From positions 913,664-977,663 of the forward strand of contig JAHCML010000003.1 in NCBI GenBank assembly GCA_019192455.1: a stretch of 64,000 nucleotides of DNA. The letters run 5' to 3'. The notes under the pieces were generated by a model. The model worked only from the letters and a program-made list of their open reading frames with translations, searched no databases and was not told the origin of the DNA. The position numbers and the translations under genes are program-made. Source of the DNA: Alphaproteobacteria bacterium SS10 (GTDB taxonomy: Bacteria > Pseudomonadota > Alphaproteobacteria > TMED2). Each line of letters begins with the position of its first letter. The first letter of the stretch is position 1. Below, piece after piece: positions 7,606-16,530 of the stretch.

Positions 7606-8793
7606 TTATTCAGCGGCTTGTTGTGAGGCGCTGGGCTGTGGGAATTCAACAATCTCACCATTGTTGAGGCCGAGGGCCAACTCACCCGCGATAAGGCGTT
7701 CGGCATGCTCGCCGAATACTTCACGGCGCCAACCTTTGAGGACCAGTAGGTCGGCATCAACACCGTTTACGGCGGCGGTGGCCAGTTCTTCCAAATCCGC
7801 AGTGGTGGCGATCATCTTGGTCGCCACGCTGTGGGCGGCGGCGCGACCTTTCAGCAGAACCTTAAGCAGCTCCATTGCGGCTGCTGCTTCACTGCTGATC
7901 GGTTGCTTACGCTCAATCTTCGGGCGGTCCTCAGCTGGTGTGCTAAGCGCCTGGCGAATGGTTTTGAGGAGGGCCTCACCGGTCTTGCCCCAGGCGTTGC
8001 CGCCAAGGCCACGCACGCGTTCAATGGCGTCCTGGTCGCTGGGGCGCTGTGCCGCTAGCTCTAACAACACGTCATCCTTGATCACGCGGTTGCGGGGCAG
8101 ATTGCGTCGCTGTGCTTCCGCCTCACGCCATTCGGCGAGCTTTTGGGCGGTCAGCACGAACAGCGGTTCGGTCGACCGAAGCTTGAGGCGCTGCCAGGCA
8201 TCCTCCGGCTTCACCACATAGGTGTCTGGGTTGGTTAGAACCGCCATCTCCTCAGCGATCCAGTGGCACCGGTTCTGTGCCTTAATCTGCTTTTTCAGAT
8301 GCTCATAGATCGTACGCAGATGGGTAACGTCACCCAGGGCGTATTTTATCTGCTTGTCGCTTAGCGGGCGTCGTGACCAATCGGTGAAGCGGTTGCTCTT
8401 ATCAAGTTTGGCCTTCGCGATCTCACGCACCAGCTGCTCATACCCAACGCTGTCGCCATAGCCGCAGACCATGGCGGCCACCTGGCTATCGAATAGTGGG
8501 GTCGGGACCTGACCGGTTTCCTGAAAGAAGATTTCCAAATCCTGGCGGGCCGCGTGGAACACCTTCTCAATCTTCGGATCCGCAAACAGATCGTAGATCG
8601 GTTGCAGGTCGATACCGTCGGCAAGCGGGTCGATGCAGACAGCCTCATTCGCGCCGGCAACCTGAATCAGGCAGAGCTTCGCGTAGTAGGTGCTGTCCCG
8701 AAGAAACTCGGTATCAACAGTGATATAGGGCTCATTCGCCAAGCGTTCGGCGAGCGCGGCCACTTCGGCCGATTTGGTAATGACATACTTCAT
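7606..8793 (-). CDS. rnd: Ribonuclease D
   Basis: The start at ATG 8793 gives MKYVITKSAEVAALAERLAN and 395 residues; the longer frame from 8841 adds a hydrophobic stretch not usual in RNase D. The DEDD exonuclease motifs are complete: VDTEFLRDSTYY (Exo I), FHAARQDLEIF (Exo II) and YALGDVTHL (Exo III with Tyr and Asp). HRDC-type helical domains follow (WREAEAQRRNLPRNRVIKDD, then ERVRGLGGNAW). RNase D trims the 3' ends of tRNA and other small RNAs. It is divergent from aspS; the 276-bp gap must carry both promoters, but I see no convincing -35/-10 pair in it. Confidence 0.9.
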   Translation of the reverse strand: MKYVITKSAEVAALAERLANEPYITVDTEFLRDSTYYAKLCLIQVAGANEAVCIDPLADGIDLQPIYDLFADPKIEKVFHAARQDLEIFFQETGQVPTPLFDSQVAAMVCGYGDSVGYEQLVREIAKAKLDKSNRFTDWSRRPLSDKQIKYALGDVTHLRTIYEHLKKQIKAQNRCHWIAEEMAVLTNPDTYVVKPEDAWQRLKLRSTEPLFVLTAQKLAEWREAEAQRRNLPRNRVIKDDVLLELAAQRPSDQDAIERVRGLGGNAWGKTGEALLKTIRQALSTPAEDRPKIERKQPISSEAAAAMELLKVLLKGRAAAHSVATKMIATTADLEELATAAVNGVDADLLVLKGWRREVFGEHAERLIAGELALGLNNGEIVEFPQPSASQQAAE

Positions 8794-9069
8794 AGACCGC
8801 CAAAACAGCCACAGGCTGAGGACAGCGTCAATGAAACTCACCCTGTTAAGTAGTGACCACTGGGTTAAGACATGGCGTTAGCGCATCACTAAGCGCTGAA
8901 GCCTTGCATTGTCGGTCATTTGCCGCCGGATTTGACAGCTTGTCGCAGTGTGCGTCTGCCATTCCGTTAATTCATGCGCCTGATGGCTTTGTCCGCTTGA
9001 CTTCGGCGCCGCAACGGTGTGGTTTCGCGCCAACTCTTCCATGCACCGAAACGCTAGGGACATTACCCC

Positions 9070-10881
9070 ATGCACGCCTATCGCACTCACACCTGCGCCG
9101 AGCTGCGCGCTGACCACGTTGACCAGACTGTCCGCCTGTCTGGTTGGATCAATCGGAAGCGTGACCACGGCCAGCTGCTGTTCATCGATCTTCGTGACCG
9201 CTACGGCATCACCCAGGTGGTGACTACAGTGAACAGCGATGTCTTTAAGCAGCTTGAGGAAGCGCGGCTGGAAACCGTGATCACGGTGACCGGCACCGTC
9301 GTGCAGCGGAGTGCTGAGACGATCAATGAGAACCTGCCCACCGGCCATATCGAGGTGCAGGTCAGCGAGCTGGAAATCCAGTCCCATGCTGACACCCTGC
9401 CACTGCAGGTGAACTCAGATGAGGATTACGGCGAGGAAGTGCGCTTGCGTTATCGCTATCTCGACCTACGCCGGGCGAAGATGCAGCGGAACATCGAGCT
9501 TCGCTCAAACATCATCTCCTCGATCCGTCGTCGGATGATTGAGCAGGATTTCATGGAGTTCCAAACCCCGATCCTGACCGCATCCTCACCTGAAGGTGCT
9601 CGGGACTTCCTCGTCCCATCGCGTCTGCACCCTGGCAAGTTCTACGCGCTACCCCAAGCACCGCAGCAGTTCAAACAGCTGCTGATGATGAGTGGCTTTG
9701 ACCGCTATTTCCAAATCGCCCCATGCTTCCGTGATGAGGACAGCCGCGCCGACCGTAGCCCGGGTGAGTTCTATCAGCTCGACTTTGAGATGAGCTTTGT
9801 CACCCAGGACGATGTGTTCGAGGCGATTGAGCCGGTCCTACACGGTGTGTTTGAAGAGTTCTCTGATTTCAGCGGCACCAAGCGTTCGGTGACCAAGCCA
9901 CCATTCCCACGCATCCCATTTGATGAGGCGATGCTGAAATATGGTTCGGATAAGCCTGACCTCCGTAACCCACTTGAGATCGTCGACGTCACGGAAGTGT
10001 TTGAGCGTGACGATGTTGAGTTCAAGGCGTTCAAGGGGGTGATTGCCAAGGGTGGTGTCGTTCGTGCCCTGCCAGTGCCCGGCGTCGCCGACAAGCCGCG
10101 CAGCTTCTTCGATAAGCTGAATGATTGGGCGCGTGGTGAAGGGGCCGTCGGCCTCGGCTACATCACCTTTGCCGATGGTGAAGGGAAGGGGCCAATTGCC
10201 AAGTTCGTGCCCGCCGCCGCACAAGAGCAGCTGAAAGAGATCGCCGGTCTTAAGGATGGTGATGCTGTCTTCTTTGCCTGCGACAAGCCACTGGACGCGG
10301 CCAAGTTAATCGGTGCTGCCCGCAACAAGATTGGCCATGACCTCGAGCTGATCGACCCGAACGAATACAAGTTCTGCTGGATCGTCGACTTCCCGATGTA
10401 TGAGCTGGATGAACAGACCGGCAAGATCGAGTTCAGCCATAACCCATTCTCGATGCCGCAAGGTGGTCTCGAGGCGTTGGAGAACCAGGACCCGCTGACC
10501 ATCAAGGCGTATCAATACGATATCGTTTGTAACGGTATTGAGCTGTCCTCCGGTGCGATCCGGAACCACCGCCCAGACATCATGGTCAAAGCCTTCGAAA
10601 TCGCCGGCTACCCTGAGAGTGTGTTGGAAGAACGTTTCGGCGGCATGCTGTCGGCGATGAAGTTTGGCGCGCCGCCGCACGGTGGTTCAGCGCCGGGTAT
10701 CGACCGGATCGTCATGCTGCTGGCTGATGAGCCGAACATCCGCGAGGTCATCACCTTCCCGATGAACCAACGGGCAGAGGATCTGATGATGGGCGCCCCA
10801 GCAACCGTCGAGCCAGAGCGTCTTCGTGAGCTACATATCAAGCCAAACCTACCCAAGGTTAAGGTGGCGGAAGCCAGCTAA
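9070..10881 (+). CDS. aspS: Aspartyl-tRNA synthetase, probably non-discriminating (Asp/Asn)
   Basis: 603 residues, normal for bacterial AspRS. The anticodon-binding OB fold is at the N-terminus ([20 protein letters not shown]), class II motif 2 is [20 protein letters not shown], a GAD insertion domain lies in the middle, and motif 3 is [13 protein letters not shown]. The His in RKRDHG occupies the position (His31 in Pseudomonas aeruginosa) linked to tolerance of tRNA-Asn; E. coli has Leu there. With gatCAB in the same window this fits an enzyme that charges both tRNA-Asp and tRNA-Asn, the latter finished by GatCAB. The second marker position carries Glu rather than Gly, so this is probable, not certain. 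Confidence 0.95.
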   Translation: MHAYRTHTCAELRADHVDQTVRLSGWINRKRDHGQLLFIDLRDRYGITQVVTTVNSDVFKQLEEARLETVITVTGTVVQRSAETINENLPTGHIEVQVSELEIQSHADTLPLQVNSDEDYGEEVRLRYRYLDLRRAKMQRNIELRSNIISSIRRRMIEQDFMEFQTPILTASSPEGARDFLVPSRLHPGKFYALPQAPQQFKQLLMMSGFDRYFQIAPCFRDEDSRADRSPGEFYQLDFEMSFVTQDDVFEAIEPVLHGVFEEFSDFSGTKRSVTKPPFPRIPFDEAMLKYGSDKPDLRNPLEIVDVTEVFERDDVEFKAFKGVIAKGGVVRALPVPGVADKPRSFFDKLNDWARGEGAVGLGYITFADGEGKGPIAKFVPAAAQEQLKEIAGLKDGDAVFFACDKPLDAAKLIGAARNKIGHDLELIDPNEYKFCWIVDFPMYELDEQTGKIEFSHNPFSMPQGGLEALENQDPLTIKAYQYDIVCNGIELSSGAIRNHRPDIMVKAFEIAGYPESVLEERFGGMLSAMKFGAPPHGGSAPGIDRIVMLLADEPNIREVITFPMNQRAEDLMMGAPATVEPERLRELHIKPNLPKVKVAEAS

Positions 10882-10904
10882 GCCGAGTTAGGCGGGCCCC
10901 CGTA

Positions 10905-11687
10905 ATGTTCAACAGACAAGACGATAATGGCGATGCCATCGCCCAAAGCTTGGCCCGCATTGAAGAGCGGCTAGATAAGCTTGAGGAGCGGCTAAACCAA
11001 GTTGCGCAGGTTGATGTTGCTTGGGGGCTGGTACACGCCACTCAACAGCTGGAGAACCGTGAGAACTTGGCGGCGAAGCTTGGTGTTGCGCCGGGGTGGT
11101 TACCACCGACCCGTGGTTGGGCCGCATCACCAGACTTCCTGATGGTACTGGTCCGTTTGGTGGCCGAGATTAAGCCAACCTCGATCGTTGAATGCGGTAG
11201 TGGCGTTACCTCAATTGTCTTCTCAAGACTGCTCCAGGGCGTGGAGGGGGCAACTCTACTGACCCTCGATCATGATGAGAAGTTCGCCCAACAAACCGCT
11301 GCCCTGCTGGCTGAGCGTGGCCTGCCTGGCAGTGTGACCATGAACCTGGCGGCGGCCGGCATGGCACCGGTGGCGGTCGGTGGGGATACCATCCCTTGGT
11401 ACCAAACCGAGGGCATGCCATGGCCGGATCAGATTGACCTGCTTTGTGTTGATGGCCCGATCATGAATTCGGAGAACCGCCTAGCGCGCTATCCGGCCTT
11501 CCCACTACTTCATGATCGGTTGAGTGAGAAAGCCGTTGTCGTGCTCGATGATGCACATCGCCCTGGCGAACAAGCGATCCTGCAGCGTTGGCTGACCGAG
11601 TTCCCCGATTGGCGGGTGGAGATGCTGTCGACCGAGAAGGGCACGGCCGTTCTCCGCCGGCGAAATAGCAAATTCCCTGACACTTAA
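10905..11687 (+). CDS. Class I SAM-dependent methyltransferase (Methyltransf_24-like)
   Basis: 260 residues, starting 24 bp after aspS. An N-terminal coiled coil (residues 10-40, IARIEERLDKLEERL-like heptads) precedes a short conserved GWLPPTRGWAASPDFL segment. The methyltransferase fold follows: TSIVECGSGVTSIVFSRLL (motif I), LLTLDHDEKFAQQTAALLAE, IDLLCVDGPI (motif II) and AVVVLDDAHRPGEQAILQRW. This resembles the methyltransferases found with polysaccharide or glycan genes, and class-24 catechol-like enzymes. Substrate unknown. It is probably co-transcribed with aspS by position only. Confidence 0.72.
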   Translation: MFNRQDDNGDAIAQSLARIEERLDKLEERLNQVAQVDVAWGLVHATQQLENRENLAAKLGVAPGWLPPTRGWAASPDFLMVLVRLVAEIKPTSIVECGSGVTSIVFSRLLQGVEGATLLTLDHDEKFAQQTAALLAERGLPGSVTMNLAAAGMAPVAVGGDTIPWYQTEGMPWPDQIDLLCVDGPIMNSENRLARYPAFPLLHDRLSEKAVVVLDDAHRPGEQAILQRWLTEFPDWRVEMLSTEKGTAVLRRRNSKFPDT

Positions 11688-11727
11688 TTGATGGCTGGTT
11701 GTTGAGTTGCCCTCTCAGTGGCACAAT

Positions 11728-11764
11728 CTTCCAATGTGATGGGGATGTTAGCCCCTATATTGGA
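11728..11764 (+). promoter_or_regulatory. Nested inverted repeat in the eipB leader
   Basis: TTCCAAT and ATTGGAA are perfect 7-bp arms enclosing a second GGGG/CCCC stem. The structure ends 17 bp before the eipB start. As RNA it would be a hairpin close to the ribosome site; as DNA it could be an operator. No T-run follows, so it is not a standard terminator. Confidence 0.4.
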
Positions 11765-11781
11765 ATTGCCACGGACTGCCC

Positions 11782-12651
11782 ATGCTCACAGACCGCTCCA
11801 CCCTTAAATCTGCCTCTAAACCACTTTCAGCCGTGGTCGCAGTGCTTGCCCTTGGTTTTGGCGCCAGTGCAATTGCGGCACCGGTTAGCAATCAGGCGGG
11901 TGAGGGGATTGCCGATCTGTTCCAGCCGCATAAGGCTATCTATCAGCTGAAGATGACGGCGGTTCGTAACCTGCAGCGGATCAGCTCGGTTAGCGGTGAG
12001 ATGTTCTTCGAGTGGGGCGATGCCTGTGAGGCGTGGACCACGACCCAGAAGTTCCAACTCGACTACGCTTATGTTGAAGGGGCGGGCCAGAAGTTCGTCA
12101 GCGACTATTCATCCTGGGAAGCGAAGGATGGGGAGACATTCTCCTTCACCTCCAAAAACCTCAGCAATGGCCGGGTGAACAAGGTTTACCGCGGCAGTGC
12201 AGAGCGAGCCAACAGCGGTCGAGGTGAGGCTGATTTTAGCCGTCCTGAGGAAAAGCAGATCGCCATTCCACGCGGTTTCCTTTTCCCGTCGGAACACACC
12301 TTTAAGCTGCTTGAGGCGGCCAAGGATGGCCGGAAAATCTTTGGCGCCACCATGTTCGATGGCTCTGATGATCAGGGGCCAGTGCTTGTGAATGCCGTGA
12401 TCGGTAAGCGGGTTGATGCGCTGGATGAGGCGGAAGAGGATAACCCAGCCTTACGTGAGCCGGGCTGGTCGGTGCGCATGGCGTTCTTCGACACGCAGGG
12501 TGACAATAGCGATAGCACCTCAGCGAATTATGAGATGACCGTGACCCTGCTCGAGAATGGGATCGTTCGCGATCTGGCCATCGACTACGATGATTTCTCA
12601 CTGGCCGGTGAGTTGGTGACGATCGATACGCTAGAGCCTTGCTCGAACTGA
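11782..12651 (+). CDS. eipB: EipB-family (DUF1849) periplasmic cell-envelope integrity protein
   Basis: 289 residues with a signal peptide (hydrophobic residues about 16-32, cleavage near AIAAP). The mature part matches the EipB/DUF1849 spiral beta fold: HKAIYQLKM, SVSGEMFFEWGDACEAWTTT, SSWEAKDGETFSFTSKN, VYRGSA, and the final LEPCSN. Cys82 and Cys287 correspond to the conserved disulfide of Brucella EipB. Family members maintain the outer-membrane and peptidoglycan barrier in alphaproteobacteria. The gene stands alone between a methyltransferase and the convergent dinB, behind a hairpin leader. Confidence 0.85.
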   Translation: MLTDRSTLKSASKPLSAVVAVLALGFGASAIAAPVSNQAGEGIADLFQPHKAIYQLKMTAVRNLQRISSVSGEMFFEWGDACEAWTTTQKFQLDYAYVEGAGQKFVSDYSSWEAKDGETFSFTSKNLSNGRVNKVYRGSAERANSGRGEADFSRPEEKQIAIPRGFLFPSEHTFKLLEAAKDGRKIFGATMFDGSDDQGPVLVNAVIGKRVDALDEAEEDNPALREPGWSVRMAFFDTQGDNSDSTSANYEMTVTLLENGIVRDLAIDYDDFSLAGELVTIDTLEPCSN

Positions 12652-12654
12652 TCG

Positions 12655-14025
12655 CTATTTCTTCCCGCGCCCACCTTCTTTAAGCGAGCGGCCCTTCATT
12701 ACCGCATCGGCACCCATGCGATCCCGCAATCCCTGCATCAAATCTTCCAGCTTGCGCCGGTCACTCTCCGCCGCAAAGGCCGGGTTGGCGGCGTCCAGAT
12801 CGTCAAACAGCAGATCCTGTGGCGCTTGCTGATCAACATCCTCAACCGGGATGTCCAGGCCAATGCCGAGCAGTCTGAAGGCGGTGCCATCAGCCTCGCG
12901 ATACAGCATAGGATGCGCTGCCTGATAAAGGCTTTCTGCAGTTCTGATATCAACCGGCAGGGTTTGGCTGCGGGTTCGTAATTTGAAGCTCGCTGTCTTG
13001 AGTTTCAGGACGACGGTGCGGCCCTCTAGCTCTTTCTCACGCAGGCGGTCCGCCAGTCTTTCGCATAGCCGCCATAGCTCGCCGGCGAGGGCGGCCGGAT
13101 CCCGGATATCCTCATTAAACGTTGTTTCAGATGAAACGCTTTTGGTTGCCCGCTCCGGGCTGACATCACGGGCATCCCGGCCCCATGATAGTTGATGCAG
13201 GCGCTTGCCCATCTTGCCATAGCGCTGCTCCAGCTTGCCCATTGGGGCGTTGCGGAGGTCGCGCAGGGTTTTGAAGCCATCGCGATGCAGCTTCTCAGCC
13301 ATCTTCTTACCCACGCCCCAGATGATGCTCACAGGCTTATCGGCGAGGAAGTCTTCAGCCTCCGCTAACCCGATCACGCTAAAGCCACGCGGTTTGTCGA
13401 GTTCTGATGCGATCTTGGCGAGGAACTTGTTGGGGGCTAGGCCAATGGACACCGTGATCCCGTGGGTGGCTTCAATATCCAGGGCTAGTTGGGCGAGGGT
13501 GGCGGCTGGGGTCCGTTTGTGCAGGCGTTCTGTGCCGGTAAGATCGATGAAGGCCTCATCGATTGAGAGTGGCTCCACAATTGGCGAGACACCTTCCATC
13601 ATGGCCCTGATGGCGCGTCCGGCCTTGGTGTACTTTTCCATATTCGGTTTGATCACCACGGCGTCAGGGCAGTTCCTTAACGCCTTGAACATGGGCATGG
13701 CGGACTTTACCCCATACATGCGCGCCACATAACAGGCGGTTGCCACCACGCCCCGCTGACCACCGCCAATAATGACCGGTTTATCCCGTAGTTCTGGCCG
13801 GTCCCGCTTCTCAATCGCAGCGTAGAAGGCATCGCAGTCGATATGGGCGATGCTCAATTCGGCAATCTCATCATGATGGATTAGCCGTCTGCCACCACAG
13901 GCAGGGCAGCTTTTCGGGGGCACTTGCCCCTCGGCGATGGCAAAAACCTTCGTGCAGTCACGACATAATGCGGCCTTGGCCGTGGCCATGGCAGGCTTAT
14001 CCGCGTTATATTCGTGATTGGTCAT
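12655..14025 (-). CDS. dinB: DNA polymerase IV (Y-family translesion polymerase)
   Basis: 456 residues. An N-terminal zinc-finger-like segment has Cys21, Cys24, Cys40 and Cys43, as in many alphaproteobacterial DinB proteins. The Y-family palm follows: IAHIDCDAFYAAIEKRDRPE, VVATACYVARMYGVKSAMPM, and the catalytic SIDEAFIDLTG. Then come the helix-hairpin-helix thumb (IWGVGKKMAEKL) and the little finger. The C-terminus carries LLFDDLDAA, a plausible beta-clamp binding motif (QxxLF-like, from QDLLFDDL). It bypasses DNA lesions with low fidelity. It is convergent with eipB (3 bp apart) and divergent from divK; no LexA box is obvious in the 26-bp gap. Confidence 0.92.
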   Translation of the reverse strand: MTNHEYNADKPAMATAKAALCRDCTKVFAIAEGQVPPKSCPACGGRRLIHHDEIAELSIAHIDCDAFYAAIEKRDRPELRDKPVIIGGGQRGVVATACYVARMYGVKSAMPMFKALRNCPDAVVIKPNMEKYTKAGRAIRAMMEGVSPIVEPLSIDEAFIDLTGTERLHKRTPAATLAQLALDIEATHGITVSIGLAPNKFLAKIASELDKPRGFSVIGLAEAEDFLADKPVSIIWGVGKKMAEKLHRDGFKTLRDLRNAPMGKLEQRYGKMGKRLHQLSWGRDARDVSPERATKSVSSETTFNEDIRDPAALAGELWRLCERLADRLREKELEGRTVVLKLKTASFKLRTRSQTLPVDIRTAESLYQAAHPMLYREADGTAFRLLGIGLDIPVEDVDQQAPQDLLFDDLDAANPAFAAESDRRKLEDLMQGLRDRMGADAVMKGRSLKEGGRGKK

Positions 14026-14051
14026 AATCTTGGCTTAGCTCTTATCACCTT

Positions 14052-14552
14052 ATGCGTCTGCCAACAGCCCATCCCGATGCGGTTCGCCACCTGCGTGGCG
14101 CGCTTTGCCATGGGCATCCCAGTGGTTTTGGGCCGGCGGTTAGCTCTCACCAGCTGCCACCATACCTGCCTGAGGTCCCGCTGATCATGGTGGTCGAGGA
14201 CAATAAGATCAATCAACGCCTGCTGCGCGATATCATTAGAGTTCAAGGCTGGCGAAGTGTTGAGGCCGATGATGCCGATATGGCTGAGGAGATACTCCGC
14301 ATGTTGAAGGTGCGGGGGGAAGTGCCGGATATGGCGATGGTTGATATCCGCCTGCCTGACCGTTCGGGCTGTGATCTGGTGCGCAGTTTGAAGGCAAATG
14401 ACAATTGGAAGGTCATGCCGGTTATCGCCGTTACCGCTATGGCTGGACGGGCAAATGCCCAACGCATTCTGGAGGCTGGTTGCGATGACTACATCGCTAA
14501 ACCGATTTCCGTCGCTCACATCATTGAAACGGTTCACAAATATCTGGGCTAA
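14052..14552 (+). CDS. divK: DivK-like single-domain response regulator
   Basis: The receiver begins PLIMVVEDNKINQRLLRDII and has the acidic pair, phosphoacceptor in DMAMVDIRLPDRSG, Thr in VIAVTAMA and Lys in IAKPIS. DivK is the essential single-domain regulator that controls DivJ/PleC and the CckA-CtrA pathway in alphaproteobacteria. The gene directly precedes pleD, the classic divK-pleD arrangement. The start is uncertain. ATG 14052 adds about 45 residues without family resemblance; ATG 14187 would cut into the first beta strand; a non-ATG start near 14180 behind GAGG would fit the domain best. Confidence 0.82.
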   Translation: MRLPTAHPDAVRHLRGALCHGHPSGFGPAVSSHQLPPYLPEVPLIMVVEDNKINQRLLRDIIRVQGWRSVEADDADMAEEILRMLKVRGEVPDMAMVDIRLPDRSGCDLVRSLKANDNWKVMPVIAVTAMAGRANAQRILEAGCDDYIAKPISVAHIIETVHKYLG

Positions 14553-14657
14553 GGTACACTCAACCTCACATTAATGCCCGTTTGGGATTGATTGCCGGGA
14601 CCGAAACCGATTTGATCCGGTTATGGCCGTTGATCCCGCTGACAATTTGGCTTTCGA

Positions 14658-16151
14658 ATGACCGCCCGCGTACTTGTTGTTGATGACGTTCTACCCAATG
14701 TGAAGCTGCTCGCTGCGAAGCTGCAGCGTGAGTATTTTGACGTGGTCACCGCGTTTAACGGGCAGGAAGCGCTCGATAAGGTGCGCGAGGAAGCGCCCGA
14801 TATCGTGCTGCTCGATGTCATGATGCCGGGCATGGACGGTTTTGAGGTTTGTGAGCGGATTAAGGCCGACCCACAGACCATGCACATCCCCATTGTGATG
14901 GTAACTGCGCTGTCTGATACGTCAGACCGGGTGCGCGGGCTTGAGGCTGGGGCCGATGATTTCCTAACCAAGCCAGTGAATGATGTGGCGTTGTTCGCCC
15001 GCGTTCGCTCGCTCGTCCGCCTTAAGATGACCATGGATGAATGGCGCCTGCGTCAGAACACGTCCGGTCAGCTCGGCGTTTTGATGGGCAATGCCAATCT
15101 CAAGGAAGAGTCCTACGAAGAGGGCTATGTCCTGGTGGTTGAGGATAGCGTCATTGATCGGGATAAGATCAACGAGACCCTACAACGGGACCGCCATCAT
15201 GTGCGCGCCGTTGAACGGGGGGAGGAGGCCATCTCCGCCCTGCAGGAAGAAGATTTCGACCTCGTTGTCGTCTCGCTCGCCCTTGAGAATGAGGATGGGC
15301 TGCGCTTCTGCTCCCATCTCCGCTCAAACGAGCGTACGCGCCATGTGCCAATCCTAGCCATTGCCGATGACAGTGACCTTGAGCGTAGTGCCAAGGGGCT
15401 AGAGATCGGGGTTAATGACTACATCCTAAAGCCGATGGATCGGAACGAGCTATTGGCCCGTTGCCGGACACAGATTCGCCGCCGCCGCTATCAAGAGCGT
15501 TTGCGCCTCAATTATGAGGAGAGCCTATCGCTCGCTCTGACGGATAGTCTCACAGGTCTCTTCAATCGCCGTTATCTGCTGGCACACTTGCGTCGCCTGC
15601 TGGATCGCATCGCTGAGAATAAGAAGCCGCTCTCAACCCTTATCTTTGACGTCGATCACTTCAAACAGGTGAACGATAACCATGGCCACGCCGTGGGTGA
15701 TGAGGTGCTACGGGAGTTGGCACAGCGGGTTGCAAACGGCGCCCGTAGCTTTGACCTTGTCGCCCGTATCGGTGGTGAGGAGTTCGCTGTGGTCCTGCCG
15801 GATAGCGGGCTTGATACTGCCATGGCGGTGGCTGAACGCCTTCGGAAAAGCTGTGAGAACCGGCCATTCCGTGTTTCGGGTCCTGTCGGGGCGCTGGACG
15901 TCACGATCTCAATCGGGGTCGCCTACGCAACCTCACCGGATGAGAACCCGCTGGAGCTGCTGAAGCGCGCGGATGAGGGGCTCTATACTGCTAAGCGTAG
16001 CGGCCGGAACCGGGTCTGCACCGTTGAAGACCCTGAGAAGGCCCGTGAGGACGAAGCGGCAATCGGCTCTACTCCGCCAACCTCCACGGCACCGCCACCA
16101 ATCCCAGGCGCGGATACCCCGCTGCAGAGTGATAAGGCCGCGACCGAATAG
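14658..16151 (+). CDS. pleD: PleD-type diguanylate cyclase (REC-REC-GGDEF)
   Basis: 497 residues. The first receiver has Asp53 in DIVLLDVMMPGMDGF, matching Caulobacter PleD. The second receiver lacks the phosphoacceptor (LVVVSLALENEDG), as expected of the PleD adaptor domain. The GGDEF domain has TDSLTGLFNRRYL, an inhibitory RSFD site and GGEEF. The last 50 residues are an unusual Pro/Thr-rich tail (about 450-497). On phosphorylation PleD dimerises and makes cyclic di-GMP at the pole, linking the cell cycle to motility and matrix production. It lies 105 bp after divK and probably shares its promoter. An intrinsic terminator follows. Confidence 0.93.
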   Translation: MTARVLVVDDVLPNVKLLAAKLQREYFDVVTAFNGQEALDKVREEAPDIVLLDVMMPGMDGFEVCERIKADPQTMHIPIVMVTALSDTSDRVRGLEAGADDFLTKPVNDVALFARVRSLVRLKMTMDEWRLRQNTSGQLGVLMGNANLKEESYEEGYVLVVEDSVIDRDKINETLQRDRHHVRAVERGEEAISALQEEDFDLVVVSLALENEDGLRFCSHLRSNERTRHVPILAIADDSDLERSAKGLEIGVNDYILKPMDRNELLARCRTQIRRRRYQERLRLNYEESLSLALTDSLTGLFNRRYLLAHLRRLLDRIAENKKPLSTLIFDVDHFKQVNDNHGHAVGDEVLRELAQRVANGARSFDLVARIGGEEFAVVLPDSGLDTAMAVAERLRKSCENRPFRVSGPVGALDVTISIGVAYATSPDENPLELLKRADEGLYTAKRSGRNRVCTVEDPEKAREDEAAIGSTPPTSTAPPPIPGADTPLQSDKAATE

Positions 16152-16176
16152 GCGGCATCCCAGAATTCAGACAAAC

Positions 16177-16211
16177 AAAAACCCCGCTAAGGCTAAGCCG
16201 GCGGGGTTTTT
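16177..16211. terminator. Bidirectional intrinsic terminator between pleD and rpmG
   Basis: AAAAACCCCGC and GCGGGGTTTTT form an 11-bp perfect stem with a short loop. The A-run on one side and T-run on the other make it work for both pleD (rightward) and rpmG (leftward). Confidence 0.85.
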
Positions 16212-16234
16212 CACGTTGGCTTTTGAAACCAGCG

Positions 16235-16402
16235 TTACTTCATTTTCTCTTCTTTGAAGAGAACGTGCTTGCGAGCAACCGGGTCGTACTTCCGGAACTC
16301 AAGCTTTTCGGTCATTTGCCGTGGGTTCTTCTTAGCCACATAGAAGTAGCCGGTGCCCTCGGTGCTAACCAGTTTAACCAGAATGGTGGCGGTTTTTGCC
16401 AT
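16235..16402 (-). CDS. rpmG: 50S ribosomal protein L33
   Basis: This short frame reads [40 protein letters not shown] and [15 protein letters not shown]: 55 residues, the full L33 sequence. It is the zinc-free form, with no CxxC pairs. L33 sits near the ribosomal E site. The start ATG at 16402 follows GGCGAGAGGATTGAACG, with AGAGGA as ribosome site. It ends 24 bp from the bidirectional terminator. The S41 protease, rnr and topA lie upstream on the same strand. Confidence 0.95.
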   Translation of the reverse strand: MAKTATILVKLVSTEGTGYFYVAKKNPRQMTEKLEFRKYDPVARKHVLFKEEKMK

Positions 16403-16530
16403 CGTTCAATCCTCTCGCCAGAATGCAGCCCCAACGGTTGGGACGCGGCGTCAAAATTCAGGTGAGCGCGTGATTTATGCGCTGCGCCGGAAGAAGTCAA
16501 GAAAACAGGTGTAGGACGGCCCAGTCCGTT

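Noticed and set aside
7661..8221. 186-codon open frame antisense to rnd
   Set aside because: Low-complexity Ser/Arg/Ala-rich translation that mirrors the codon pattern of rnd; no ribosome site or family match.
13235..13732. 165-codon open frame antisense to dinB
   Set aside because: A shadow of the dinB reading frame, Ser/Arg-rich, with no independent signals.
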